This document shows, one piece after another, positions 14,826 to 22,290 of a stretch of DNA of 64,000 nucleotides. The stretch's first letter is position 1. Each line of letters opens with the position of its first letter. The stretch lies in assembly GCF_937988725.1 (NCBI RefSeq), contig NZ_CALKHS010000010.1, positions 124,001 through 188,000 of the forward strand. The letters are read 5' to 3'. Made by a program: the position numbers and the translations under genes. The stretch comes from an uncultured Castellaniella sp. GTDB taxonomy: Bacteria; Pseudomonadota; Gammaproteobacteria; Burkholderiales; Burkholderiaceae_B. The notes below the pieces were generated by a model, which was not told where the DNA came from, searched no databases, and saw only the letters and a list, made by a program, of their open reading frames with translations.

Positions 14826-16129
14826 GCGCCGGCCTGCAAGCCTGGGCCGACGCATTCGCCCAGCGATCGGGGGAACTGCCCGGCGCCCAGGTGCCGTGGC
14901 TGGCGGATACGCGCCGGCGGGCCCTGGATCGCTTCATGAGCGAAGGCTGGCCCACCACGAAGATCGAAGCCTGGCGCCACACGTCCCTGTCGCCGCTGGC
15001 GGCCGCCGTGTTCGCCGACGGCGGCGCACAGCCGGTGGCCGAGCAGGTCGCCGCGCTGAAGGCCGGCGAGCCCGGCCACTGGCTGGTGTTCGTGGACGGC
15101 GCCTTCGACGCCGGTCTGTCGGACATCGGCGCGCTGCCGGACGGCGCGACCGTCCTGCCGCTGTCGCAGGCCTGGTCCCGCCATGCCGATGCGATTCAGG
15201 CCGCCTATGGACAGGCGGGGCAGGGGCACAGCACCAGCGCCCTGAACCTGGCCCTGGCCAGCGACGGCGCCTGGATCAGCCTGGCCCGGGGCGTGGCCGT
15301 CGAACAGGCCATCCACGTGGTGTGCGCGGCCGCTTCGCCACAGGCGGCGCACTTCCTGCGGCACGTCGTCCAGGCCGCCGCCGGGGCGCAGGCCACGATC
15401 GTCGAGCACTACATCGGCGTGGCCCAGGCCAGCAATTTCCGCCATGCCGCCACGCGCCTGACCCTGGATCAGGACGCCCGCATCACGCACCTGAAGCTGC
15501 AGCAGGAATCCGCCCTGGCCTGGCACCTGGGGGACATCGACGCCGTGCAGGCGCGCGGTTCCTACTTCGCGTCCCATTCTGTGTCGCTGGGCGCCCGGCT
15601 GGCGCGTCACGACATCGCCACGCATTTCGCCGACGAACGCTGCGAGACCCTGTTCAACGGCCTCTATTATGTCGACCAGCGGCGCCACGTCGATCACCAC
15701 ACCCTGATCGGCCATGAAAAGCCCCGCTGCGTCAGCCACGAGAACTATCGCGGCATCCTGGCCGACACCGCGCACGGCGTGTTCAGCGGCCGCATCCTGG
15801 TGGCGCCGGGCGCCGACGGCACCGACGCCATCCAGCGCAACGACAGCCTGCTGCTGTCGCGCCTGGCGAAATCCGATTCCCGGCCGGAACTGGAAATCTA
15901 CGCCGACGACGTGAAATGCGCGCACGGCGCGACGGTCGGCCAGATCGATGCCGACAGCCTGTTCTATCTGCGCACGCGGGGCCTGGACGAAGCCCATGCG
16001 CGCGATATCCTGACTTATGCCTTTGCCGCGGCCAGCGTGGCGCGGATCGAAGTGCCCGTGCTGCGCCAGCGCGTCGAACGGGCCATCCGGTCCCTGCTGC
16101 CGGGCGGCATGGCGCTGGAGGCCGCATGA
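14822..16129 (+). CDS. sufD: Fe-S cluster assembly protein SufD
   Basis: 435 residues. Paralogue of SufB that completes the SufBC2D scaffold and is linked to iron acquisition. Recognised from the C-terminal beta-helix with HHTLIGHEKPRCVSHENYRGIL, VFSGRILVAPGADGTDA and CAHGATVGQIDADSLFYLRTRG, which carries the conserved His. Overlaps sufC and sufS by four bases each. Confidence 0.97.
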   Translation: MSAGLQAWADAFAQRSGELPGAQVPWLADTRRRALDRFMSEGWPTTKIEAWRHTSLSPLAAAVFADGGAQPVAEQVAALKAGEPGHWLVFVDGAFDAGLSDIGALPDGATVLPLSQAWSRHADAIQAAYGQAGQGHSTSALNLALASDGAWISLARGVAVEQAIHVVCAAASPQAAHFLRHVVQAAAGAQATIVEHYIGVAQASNFRHAATRLTLDQDARITHLKLQQESALAWHLGDIDAVQARGSYFASHSVSLGARLARHDIATHFADERCETLFNGLYYVDQRRHVDHHTLIGHEKPRCVSHENYRGILADTAHGVFSGRILVAPGADGTDAIQRNDSLLLSRLAKSDSRPELEIYADDVKCAHGATVGQIDADSLFYLRTRGLDEAHARDILTYAFAAASVARIEVPVLRQRVERAIRSLLPGGMALEAA

Positions 16130-17409
16130 ACGCTCCGCTGACGTCTTCCGAAACCGCGGGTCTGGCGCGTGACGCCGCCGGCGCCTTGCTCGCCGCCGAC
16201 GGCCGCCCCGTGGCGGACGATTTCCCCATCCTGGCCCGGCCGGTGCGCAAGCGCCGCCTGGCGTATCTGGACAATGGCGCAACCACCCAGAAGCCGCGCG
16301 TCGTCATCCAGGCCCTGGATCGGTTCTACGAGCAGTCCAACGCCAACATCCATCGCGGCGTGCACTGGCTGTCCCAGCATGCCACCGATCTGTACGAAGA
16401 GGCCCGGGAAAGCGTGCGCGGGCTGCTGAACGCGCCCGACAGCCAGCATGTGATCTTCACGCGCGGCACCACCGAATCCATCAATCTGGTCGCCCAGACC
16501 TGGGGGCAGGGCCTGCGGGCGGGCGACGAGATCCTGGTCACGGGCATGGAGCACCATTCCAACATCGTGCCCTGGCAGCTGCTATGCGCCCGAACGGGCG
16601 CCGTGCTGCGGCATGCCCGCATCACCGACACCGGCGAACTGGACCTGGCCGACTTCAAGGCGCAGCTCAATGCCCGCACCCGCCTGGTCGGGGTCGCGCA
16701 CGTGTCCAATGCGCTGGGCACCGTGAACCCGGTGGCCGAACTGGTCCGCCTGGCGCACGAGGCCGGCGCCCTGGCGCTGGTCGATGGCGCGCAGGCGGTG
16801 GCTCACGCGCCGGTGGACGTGCAGGCCCTGGATTGCGATTTCTACGCCTTTTCCGGCCACAAGATCTATGGTCCCACCGGCATCGGCGCCCTGTACGTGC
16901 GCGGCGCCATCCTGAAGGATCTGCCACCCTGGCAGGGCGGCGGCGACATGATTCGCACCGTCAGCTTCGACGGCAGCACCTGGGCCGAAGGGCCGCAGCG
17001 CTTCGAGGCCGGCACGCCCAACATCGCCGGTTCCGTGGCCCTGGGGGCCGCCATCGACTACGTGCGCGGCATCGGCCTGGACCGCATCGCGGCCCACGAG
17101 GCCGCCCTGCTGGCGCAGGCGACCGAAGTGATGCAGGCCATCCCCGGCGTGCGCCTGATCGGCACGGCGGCGCACAAGGCCGGCATCCTGTCTTTCCTGG
17201 TGGACGGCATCCACCCGCATGATCTGGGCACGATCCTGGACACCGAGGGCGTGGCCATCCGCGCCGGGCACCACTGCGCCATGCCGCTGATGTCGCATTT
17301 CGGCATCCCGGGCACGGCGCGGGCGTCGTTCGCCCTGTACAACGACCTGCGCGACGTCGACGCCCTGGCGGCTGGCGTGCGCAAGGCCCAGAAACTGTTT
17401 GGGGTGTAA
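16126..17409 (+). CDS. sufS: cysteine desulfurase SufS
   Basis: 427 residues, about 20 longer at the N-terminus than E. coli SufS. Group II PLP-dependent desulfurase that supplies persulfide sulfur. PLP lysine K246 is in FSGHKIYGPTGIG and the catalytic cysteine C384 in RAGHHCAMPLM, both intact. Overlaps sufD by four bases and is three bases before sufU, the likely sulfur acceptor. Confidence 0.97.
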   Translation: MNAPLTSSETAGLARDAAGALLAADGRPVADDFPILARPVRKRRLAYLDNGATTQKPRVVIQALDRFYEQSNANIHRGVHWLSQHATDLYEEARESVRGLLNAPDSQHVIFTRGTTESINLVAQTWGQGLRAGDEILVTGMEHHSNIVPWQLLCARTGAVLRHARITDTGELDLADFKAQLNARTRLVGVAHVSNALGTVNPVAELVRLAHEAGALALVDGAQAVAHAPVDVQALDCDFYAFSGHKIYGPTGIGALYVRGAILKDLPPWQGGGDMIRTVSFDGSTWAEGPQRFEAGTPNIAGSVALGAAIDYVRGIGLDRIAAHEAALLAQATEVMQAIPGVRLIGTAAHKAGILSFLVDGIHPHDLGTILDTEGVAIRAGHHCAMPLMSHFGIPGTARASFALYNDLRDVDALAAGVRKAQKLFGV

Positions 17410-17412
17410 AGC

Positions 17413-17865
17413 ATGAGGGACACCGACGACGGCCTGCGCGATCTCTACCAGGAAGTCATCTTCGATCACAACCGCAATCCGCGCAATTTCCATGCGATGG
17501 ACGATGCCTCCGACCGGGCCGACGGCCACAATCCCCTGTGCGGCGACCAGTTGACCGTCTATGCCAAGGTGCAGGACGGCGTCGTGCGGGAAGTCAGCTT
17601 CGTCGGCCATGGCTGCGCCATTTCCACGGCGTCCGCCTCGCTCATGACCGAAGCCGTGCGCGGCATGACGATCGACGAAGTCGAAACGCTGTTTCGCAAC
17701 ATCCACGCCATGCTGACCGAAGCCCATCCGGATTGCGATCTGGGCAAGCTGGAAGTCCTGTCCGGGGTGCGCGAATTCCCCTCGCGGGTGAAATGCGCCA
17801 CGCTGGCCTGGCATACCCTGCACAACGCCATCACCCGGGCGCAGGATACGGCCGTCACCGAATAA
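17413..17865 (+). CDS. sufU: SufU-type sulfur acceptor/scaffold protein
   Basis: 150 residues, IscU/NifU-N fold. The ligand residues C43, D45, C68 and C128 correspond to the zinc/sulfur site of Bacillus subtilis SufU (motifs NPLCGDQ, GHGCAIS, VKCATLAW). The extra segment between the second and third cysteine typical of SufU is present. SufU accepts sulfur from SufS; no sufE is seen in this operon, so SufU likely fills that role here. Confidence 0.95.
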   Translation: MRDTDDGLRDLYQEVIFDHNRNPRNFHAMDDASDRADGHNPLCGDQLTVYAKVQDGVVREVSFVGHGCAISTASASLMTEAVRGMTIDEVETLFRNIHAMLTEAHPDCDLGKLEVLSGVREFPSRVKCATLAWHTLHNAITRAQDTAVTE

Positions 17866-17889
17866 TGCGATGAACCAGAGGTTAACAAC

Positions 17890-18447
17890 ATGAGTTTCAA
17901 TCGTCAGGAAGTGATCGTGAACCGGGATTGCCCGGCGGTCACTGTGCCTTACGGCTCGCCCGTCACCATCGAGGCCGGCTGCGAAGCCGTCATCACCCAG
18001 CAGCTGGGCGGCACGTACACCGTCATGGTGGAAGGCAATCTGTATCGCATCGAAGGCGCCGACGGCGACGCCCTGGGCTTCGAGCCCACCGAAGAACTCA
18101 AGCACGTCCACGAAGGCCCGGCCACCCAGGAATCCGTGGAGGAAGCCGCCTGGACGATGCTGTCCACCTGCTACGACCCTGAAATCCCGGTGGACATCGT
18201 CAACCTGGGCCTGGTCTATGAGTGCAAGGTGCTGCCCGCCAGCACGCCGGACCGCTTCCGCATCGAAATCAAGATGACGCTGACGGCGGCCGGCTGCGGC
18301 ATGGGCACCATGATCGCCGACGAAGCCCGCAACAAACTGCTGAACATCGAAGGGGTGGACGAAGCGACCGTCGACCTGGTCTGGGATCCGCCCTGGAGCC
18401 GCGAGATGATCAGCGAACCCGCCAAGCTGCAGCTGGGCCTGCTGTAG
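17890..18447 (+). CDS. sufT: Fe-S cluster assembly/maturation protein SufT
   Basis: 185 residues. An N-terminal SufT-specific region (1-70) is followed by a DUF59/MIP18 domain (about 75-180) with CYDPEIPVDIVNLGLVY and LTAAGCGMG. SufT is an auxiliary maturation factor for Fe-S and lipoate-dependent enzymes under high demand. Last gene of the suf operon, 24 bases after sufU. Confidence 0.95.
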   Translation: MSFNRQEVIVNRDCPAVTVPYGSPVTIEAGCEAVITQQLGGTYTVMVEGNLYRIEGADGDALGFEPTEELKHVHEGPATQESVEEAAWTMLSTCYDPEIPVDIVNLGLVYECKVLPASTPDRFRIEIKMTLTAAGCGMGTMIADEARNKLLNIEGVDEATVDLVWDPPWSREMISEPAKLQLGLL

Positions 18448-18547
18448 GGGTCGCGCGGCCGGATTCCCTCCGGCGTCATCGGCCGCGTCGGCGCGCATCC
18501 GCCACGGGGCGGCCGGCATCCTGTGTTCATTCTGCGCTTGTCATTCG

Positions 18548-20392
18548 ATGTCGTTTCTACCGGATTCGGAGCCAGCCGTCTGCCTGGCGCCACAGGCCGC
18601 CCCGGGCGCGGGCCGCCCGGACGACCCAGAGGACGTCCTTTCCTGCCGCCTGGACGCGGTCTTTCAGCCCATCGTCTGGCTTCGGGAAGGGTCGGTGCTG
18701 GGGCACGAGGGCCTGATCCGGGGACCGCAGGGCAGCCCGCTGCATTTTCCCGATCAGCTGTTCGCATCGGCCCGGGCCCAGGGGCGGGACGTCGCCCTGG
18801 AACACCGCGCCTGCCGGACGGTCGTGCGGCGGTTCTCCGAACTGGCCCTGCCGGGGCGCCTGTTCCTGAACATCAGCCCCCAGGCCCTGCTGGCCGCCGA
18901 GGAGCACGCGCTGGATCTGGCGGCCCTGCTGCGGCAGGCCGGCCTGGACGCGAGTCGGCTGGTGATCGAACTGACGGAACAGAGCCTGGGCGGCAACTGG
19001 CCCGACCTGGCCTCGGCGATCGCCCGGCTGCAGGCCCAGGGCGCGCAGTTCGCCATCGACGATCTGGGCGCCGGGTTCTCGAATCTGGGCCGCTGGGTCA
19101 GTCTGCGGCCGAAATACATCAAGACCGACAAGTCCTTCATCCGCGGCATCCAGGACGATCTGTTGCGCCAGCAGATGCTGCGTTCGATCAGCGACATCGC
19201 GGCCGTGGCCGGCGCCATCGTCGTGGCCGAGGGCATCGAGTCCCTGGAAGAGCTGGCCTGCGCCCGCGACCAGGGCATCGCCTGTGTCCAGGGCTACTAC
19301 ATCGAGCGCCCACAGGCGCAGCCGACGCGCCGGCACTGGCCGGACCTGCTGGCCGATGTGTCGGCCCTGCGGCTGGATGCCTTGCACTGCTGCTCCGAAC
19401 CTGGGCTGCCCCAGGATGACGCCCAGGGCTGGGCGCTGCAATTGCTGCGGCGCGTCGACAGCGTGACTTCGAAGCTCTCCAGCGAGGCGGCCTTCAGCCT
19501 GTTCCTGGCCAAGCCCGATCTCTACACCATCCCGGTCGTGGAAGACGGCATCCCGGTCGGAGTGCTGAAACGCAGCAGCCTGGTGGAACGCTTCTCCCTG
19601 CCGTTCCAGCGCGAACTGTACGGCGGCCGGCCCTGCCGCCTGTTCATGGACAGCAAGCCCCTGATCGTGGACATGCACACGCCGCTGCTGACCCTCAGCC
19701 GCTGGCTGGCCGAGACCGAGAGCCATGCGCTGGCGACCGATTTCATCATCACCGCGCGTGGGCATTATCTGGGCATCGGATCCAGCCGGGACTTGCTGCA
19801 GGCCCTGAACCGCCTGCAGCTGCGGGCCGCGCGCCACGCCAATCCACTGACGCAGCTGCCGGGCAATGTGCCCATCGACCGGCAGATCCAGCGCTATCTG
19901 GCCAGCGGCCTGCGCTTTGCCGTCTGCTACGCCGACCTGGACCACTTCAAGCCGTTCAACGACGTGTTCGGCTACCGCATGGGGGACGACGTCATCCGGC
20001 TGCTGAGCCAGGTGTTGTCGCAGCAGGTGGACGGACAGCAGGATTTCCTGGGCCACATCGGCGGGGACGACTTCATCGTGCTGTTTCGCAGCGGCGACTG
20101 GCAGCAGCGCTGCCGGCGCATGATCGAATCCTTCCACCAGGGCATGGCCCAGCTGATGGTGGAAGCAGGGCGGGGCGACGTCCACGGCTACGTGGCCGAA
20201 GACCGCCAGGGCCAGCCCCGGCATTACGACCTGCCCGCGCTGTCCCTGGGGGCGGTGCCGGTCGAGCCCGGCGCCTACCATTCGCGTCACCAGATCGCGC
20301 AGGCCGCCAGCGAAGCCAAATCCCAGGCGAAGAAGCAGGCCGGGTCCTCCCTGTTCATCGAGCGCCGGGCGCCGACGGGCGCGGCGGCCTGA
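18548..20392 (+). CDS. cyclic-di-GMP protein with EAL-CBS-GGDEF order
   Basis: 614 residues, no membrane segment or signal peptide, so cytoplasmic. The EAL phosphodiesterase domain comes first (about 30-270). The EAL triad reads EGL, and the catalytic positions are present in FLNISPQ, ELTEQS, AIDDLGAG, IKTDKSFI, VAEGIE and QGYY, so it should hydrolyse c-di-GMP. A CBS-like pair follows (about 300-425) and then a GGDEF domain (about 440-600) whose motif is GGDDF (about 505), with no RxxD inhibitory site at the expected place. The GGDEF part may be a weak cyclase or a GTP-binding regulator. Confidence 0.9.
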   Translation: MSFLPDSEPAVCLAPQAAPGAGRPDDPEDVLSCRLDAVFQPIVWLREGSVLGHEGLIRGPQGSPLHFPDQLFASARAQGRDVALEHRACRTVVRRFSELALPGRLFLNISPQALLAAEEHALDLAALLRQAGLDASRLVIELTEQSLGGNWPDLASAIARLQAQGAQFAIDDLGAGFSNLGRWVSLRPKYIKTDKSFIRGIQDDLLRQQMLRSISDIAAVAGAIVVAEGIESLEELACARDQGIACVQGYYIERPQAQPTRRHWPDLLADVSALRLDALHCCSEPGLPQDDAQGWALQLLRRVDSVTSKLSSEAAFSLFLAKPDLYTIPVVEDGIPVGVLKRSSLVERFSLPFQRELYGGRPCRLFMDSKPLIVDMHTPLLTLSRWLAETESHALATDFIITARGHYLGIGSSRDLLQALNRLQLRAARHANPLTQLPGNVPIDRQIQRYLASGLRFAVCYADLDHFKPFNDVFGYRMGDDVIRLLSQVLSQQVDGQQDFLGHIGGDDFIVLFRSGDWQQRCRRMIESFHQGMAQLMVEAGRGDVHGYVAEDRQGQPRHYDLPALSLGAVPVEPGAYHSRHQIAQAASEAKSQAKKQAGSSLFIERRAPTGAAA

Positions 20393-20492
20393 GACGGTTC
20401 CTGGGTAGTGGGTCGGTGGCCATCCTGCGTCTTTGGCGAATCCTCCTGGGCCGCCAGCAGATCCGTGAACTTTTGTGCTAGAATCTCGTTCT

Positions 20493-20571
<79 letters not shown>

Positions 20572-20578
20572 GCATTAT

Positions 20579-20620
20579 CAAGGGCTTACAGATTTCGGTC
20601 TGTAGGCCCTTGTTCTTTTT
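20579..20620 (+). terminator. terminator after tRNA-Pro
   Basis: A 14-bp stem, CAAGGGCTTACAGA with TCTGTAGGCCCTTG (one G-T pair, 6-base loop), is followed by TTCTTTTT. It lies eight bases after the CCA end. Confidence 0.92.
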
Positions 20621-20652
20621 GCGTGAGTGTTGCGTGACCTCATCACGCAGCC

Positions 20653-21015
20653 TTACGCTTGAGAACAGTGGGCGTTGGGGTATGCCCCCCTGTTGCGACC
20701 ACCTTCTCGGCATCCCGTGCTGACCTTGTAGAGCGCCATTGTTCTCAGGCGTGGCGGCAGTTCCAGAAAGAACGCTTTCCGCTCTTCCCAAGAAAGCGGG
20801 TGGGGCTGACGGCTACCTTTCTCGCTGAACATTTCAATCTCCCCGATATAGAGGTCAAGCTGTTTCAAGAAAATCGCCGGATGCCATATCGGTCGTTGGT
20901 GCGAATACTCCTCCAAAAAACGTGTTGCGGCTTGCCTCCAGGTGCGGTCCTGGCGAACCCCGTAGACGGTGGACCGGCGAATGTTTTCAAGCCGGCATGT
21001 CAGGTGGGTTGGCAT
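20653..21015 (-). pseudogene. remnant of tyrosine-type site-specific integrase
   Basis: A 120-codon reading retains pieces of a phage-type integrase. Near the N-terminus is a SAM-like core-binding segment (TWRQAATRFLEEYSHQRPIWHP...LDLYIGEIEM). This is joined to the start of the catalytic domain (LSWEERKAFFLELPPRLRTMALYKVSTGCREG). The rest of the catalytic domain, including the later R-H-R-Y residues, is missing after the TGCRE position, and residues between the two pieces appear deleted. It faces the tRNA, the usual place for an island integrase. Assignment rests on motif recognition. Confidence 0.7.
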
Positions 21016-21140
21016 TCACACACGGGGCCAGATACGATTGCGACGCCCATGGCGCAGGCGGTTTCAGGTAGCAGCGTCCTCTCCCTTGAGGATGGCTCAT
21101 CCCTGTAAAATAGGCTCCAGGATATCGAATCGGAGGCCTC

Positions 21141-21776
21141 ATGGAGATCTTTGACACGATAAGGGCGCATGCCTCTGCCATGCACCTGCCGCTGTATGCG
21201 GTGTCCCTCAGCGCTGTGCCCAAAGCTGGGACACCGGTCTTGTTGATGCTGCATTGGCATGGGTTCTTGCGGGCGTCGGCCTTCAAGCTCGCCGGTGTCA
21301 GCTTGCCGCCGCGACCGGTCGCCGGGTCGGCCTTGCAGATAAACGCCCCCTGGGATCGCATGGAATATTGGGATCGGGAGGCGCTCGACGCTGCCTGGCA
21401 GCTAGGAGCCTGGGATCTGGAGCGGGCCAACCACCGGCCCTGGTGGCGGCTGAATGCGCCACTTCGCGAGGCGCTGGCGTGTCACCGGGCCTTTGGGGCA
21501 TACGCGGACTGCGGCGACGACGGCGCGACGGTAATCATGGAAGCGCCTGACCAGGCAGTCCTGATGGAAATGGCCGCGCAGTACGGCTACGTTCGCTGGT
21601 TGTTCCGTCCCAGGGCGAGCGGCTTGTGGCGTGAGATCCCACAAGACGACGACACGCTCGCGCCCGGAGATACCCGGCCTTTGCCGTGTCCTGTCTTACC
21701 CCGCCCCTACGATCGGCACCGTGCGGGCCGCGACGTGTACCGGCTGAGCCATGCGACGCGCTTTTCAATGAAATAA
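21141..21776 (+). CDS. uncharacterised island protein
   Basis: 211 residues, not recognised. No signal peptide, membrane segment or known catalytic motif is visible. It is rich in Trp and Arg in the middle (MEYWDREALDAAWQLGAWDLERANHRPWWRLN) and ends in a Pro/Arg-rich tail. A GGAGG site five bases upstream supports the ATG at 21141. It lies between the integrase remnant and the heat-shock cassette, so it is probably island cargo or an old accessory gene. Function unknown. Confidence 0.6.
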   Translation: MEIFDTIRAHASAMHLPLYAVSLSAVPKAGTPVLLMLHWHGFLRASAFKLAGVSLPPRPVAGSALQINAPWDRMEYWDREALDAAWQLGAWDLERANHRPWWRLNAPLREALACHRAFGAYADCGDDGATVIMEAPDQAVLMEMAAQYGYVRWLFRPRASGLWREIPQDDDTLAPGDTRPLPCPVLPRPYDRHRAGRDVYRLSHATRFSMK

Positions 21777-21806
21777 AAAGTTGCAATTTAGGCTAACCCC
21801 AGCCTA

Positions 21807-21833
21807 TTGAAAAATTCCGACCAAGCTTTATTT
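21807..21833 (+). promoter_or_regulatory. candidate heat-shock (sigma-32) promoter of groESL
   Basis: TTGAAA (21807-21812), 13 bases, then CTTTATTT (21826-21833). The -35 fits sigma-32 and the -10 fits in five of eight positions of CCCCATTT. About 110 bases upstream of groES. Weaker than the Hsp20 promoter near 24.05 kb. No CIRCE (HrcA) element is seen. Confidence 0.45.
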
Positions 21834-21841
21834 CCTTCGAC

Positions 21842-21855
21842 GCAACATATGTTGC
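21842..21855 (+). promoter_or_regulatory. perfect palindrome upstream of groES
   Basis: GCAACATATGTTGC is a 14-base perfect palindrome that falls just downstream of the candidate -10 element, where an operator would lie. It is followed by a possible stem AAGACGC/GCGTCTT across 21860-21901. No regulator in the window is an obvious partner. Confidence 0.4.
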
Positions 21856-21943
21856 CTGGAAGACGCGCGCCTATTGCTTCTTGTGTAAGGGGGGCGTCTT
21901 CCTGATTCCTTTTTGATGATCTGATTCTTCGAGGAGATTAATC

Positions 21944-22258
21944 ATGAAGATTCGTCCCCTTCACGATCGGGTTGTCGTCAAGCGAATCGAACGGCGCAAG
22001 ACGGCCTCCGGTATCGTGATTCCCGATTCCGCTACGGAAAAACCTGAACAAGGCGAGGTGGTCGCCATCGGCGACGGCAAGCGTCTGCAGGATGGCTCGG
22101 TTCTTCCTCTGCATCTGAAGATTGGCGACCAGGTGTTGTTTGGGAAATACGCGGGCCAGGCAGTCAAGATCGATGGCGAGGAGTGGCTCGTACTGCGTGA
22201 AGACGACGTTCTGGCCGTTGTCGAGCAGGACGGCCAGCCCTTGAAAAAGGCCGCCTGA
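21944..22258 (+). CDS. groES: co-chaperonin GroES (island copy)
   Basis: 104 residues, slightly longer than the usual 95-97. Heptameric lid of the GroEL chamber. Begins MKIRPLHDRVVVKRIE, with the mobile loop region SGIVIPDSATEKPEQGEVVAIG and the roof/base motif KIGDQVLFGKYAG intact. A charged C-terminal tail (EQDGQPLKKAA) accounts for the extra length. GAGGAG precedes the ATG. 32 bases before groEL. Confidence 0.97.
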   Translation: MKIRPLHDRVVVKRIERRKTASGIVIPDSATEKPEQGEVVAIGDGKRLQDGSVLPLHLKIGDQVLFGKYAGQAVKIDGEEWLVLREDDVLAVVEQDGQPLKKAA

Positions 22259-22290
22259 GCCGGCCCCATCAACGATTCAGGAGTATTGAC

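Noticed and set aside
12249..14855. Open frame of about 870 codons opposite sufB-sufC
   Set aside because: Mirror of highly conserved sense genes; no ribosome site or protein motif.
21902..21943. Possible RNA thermometer (TTCCT/CTTTTT facing the AGGAG of groES)
   Set aside because: Only 4-5 base complementarities can be drawn by eye and no ROSE or fourU pattern is clear; not enough to call.
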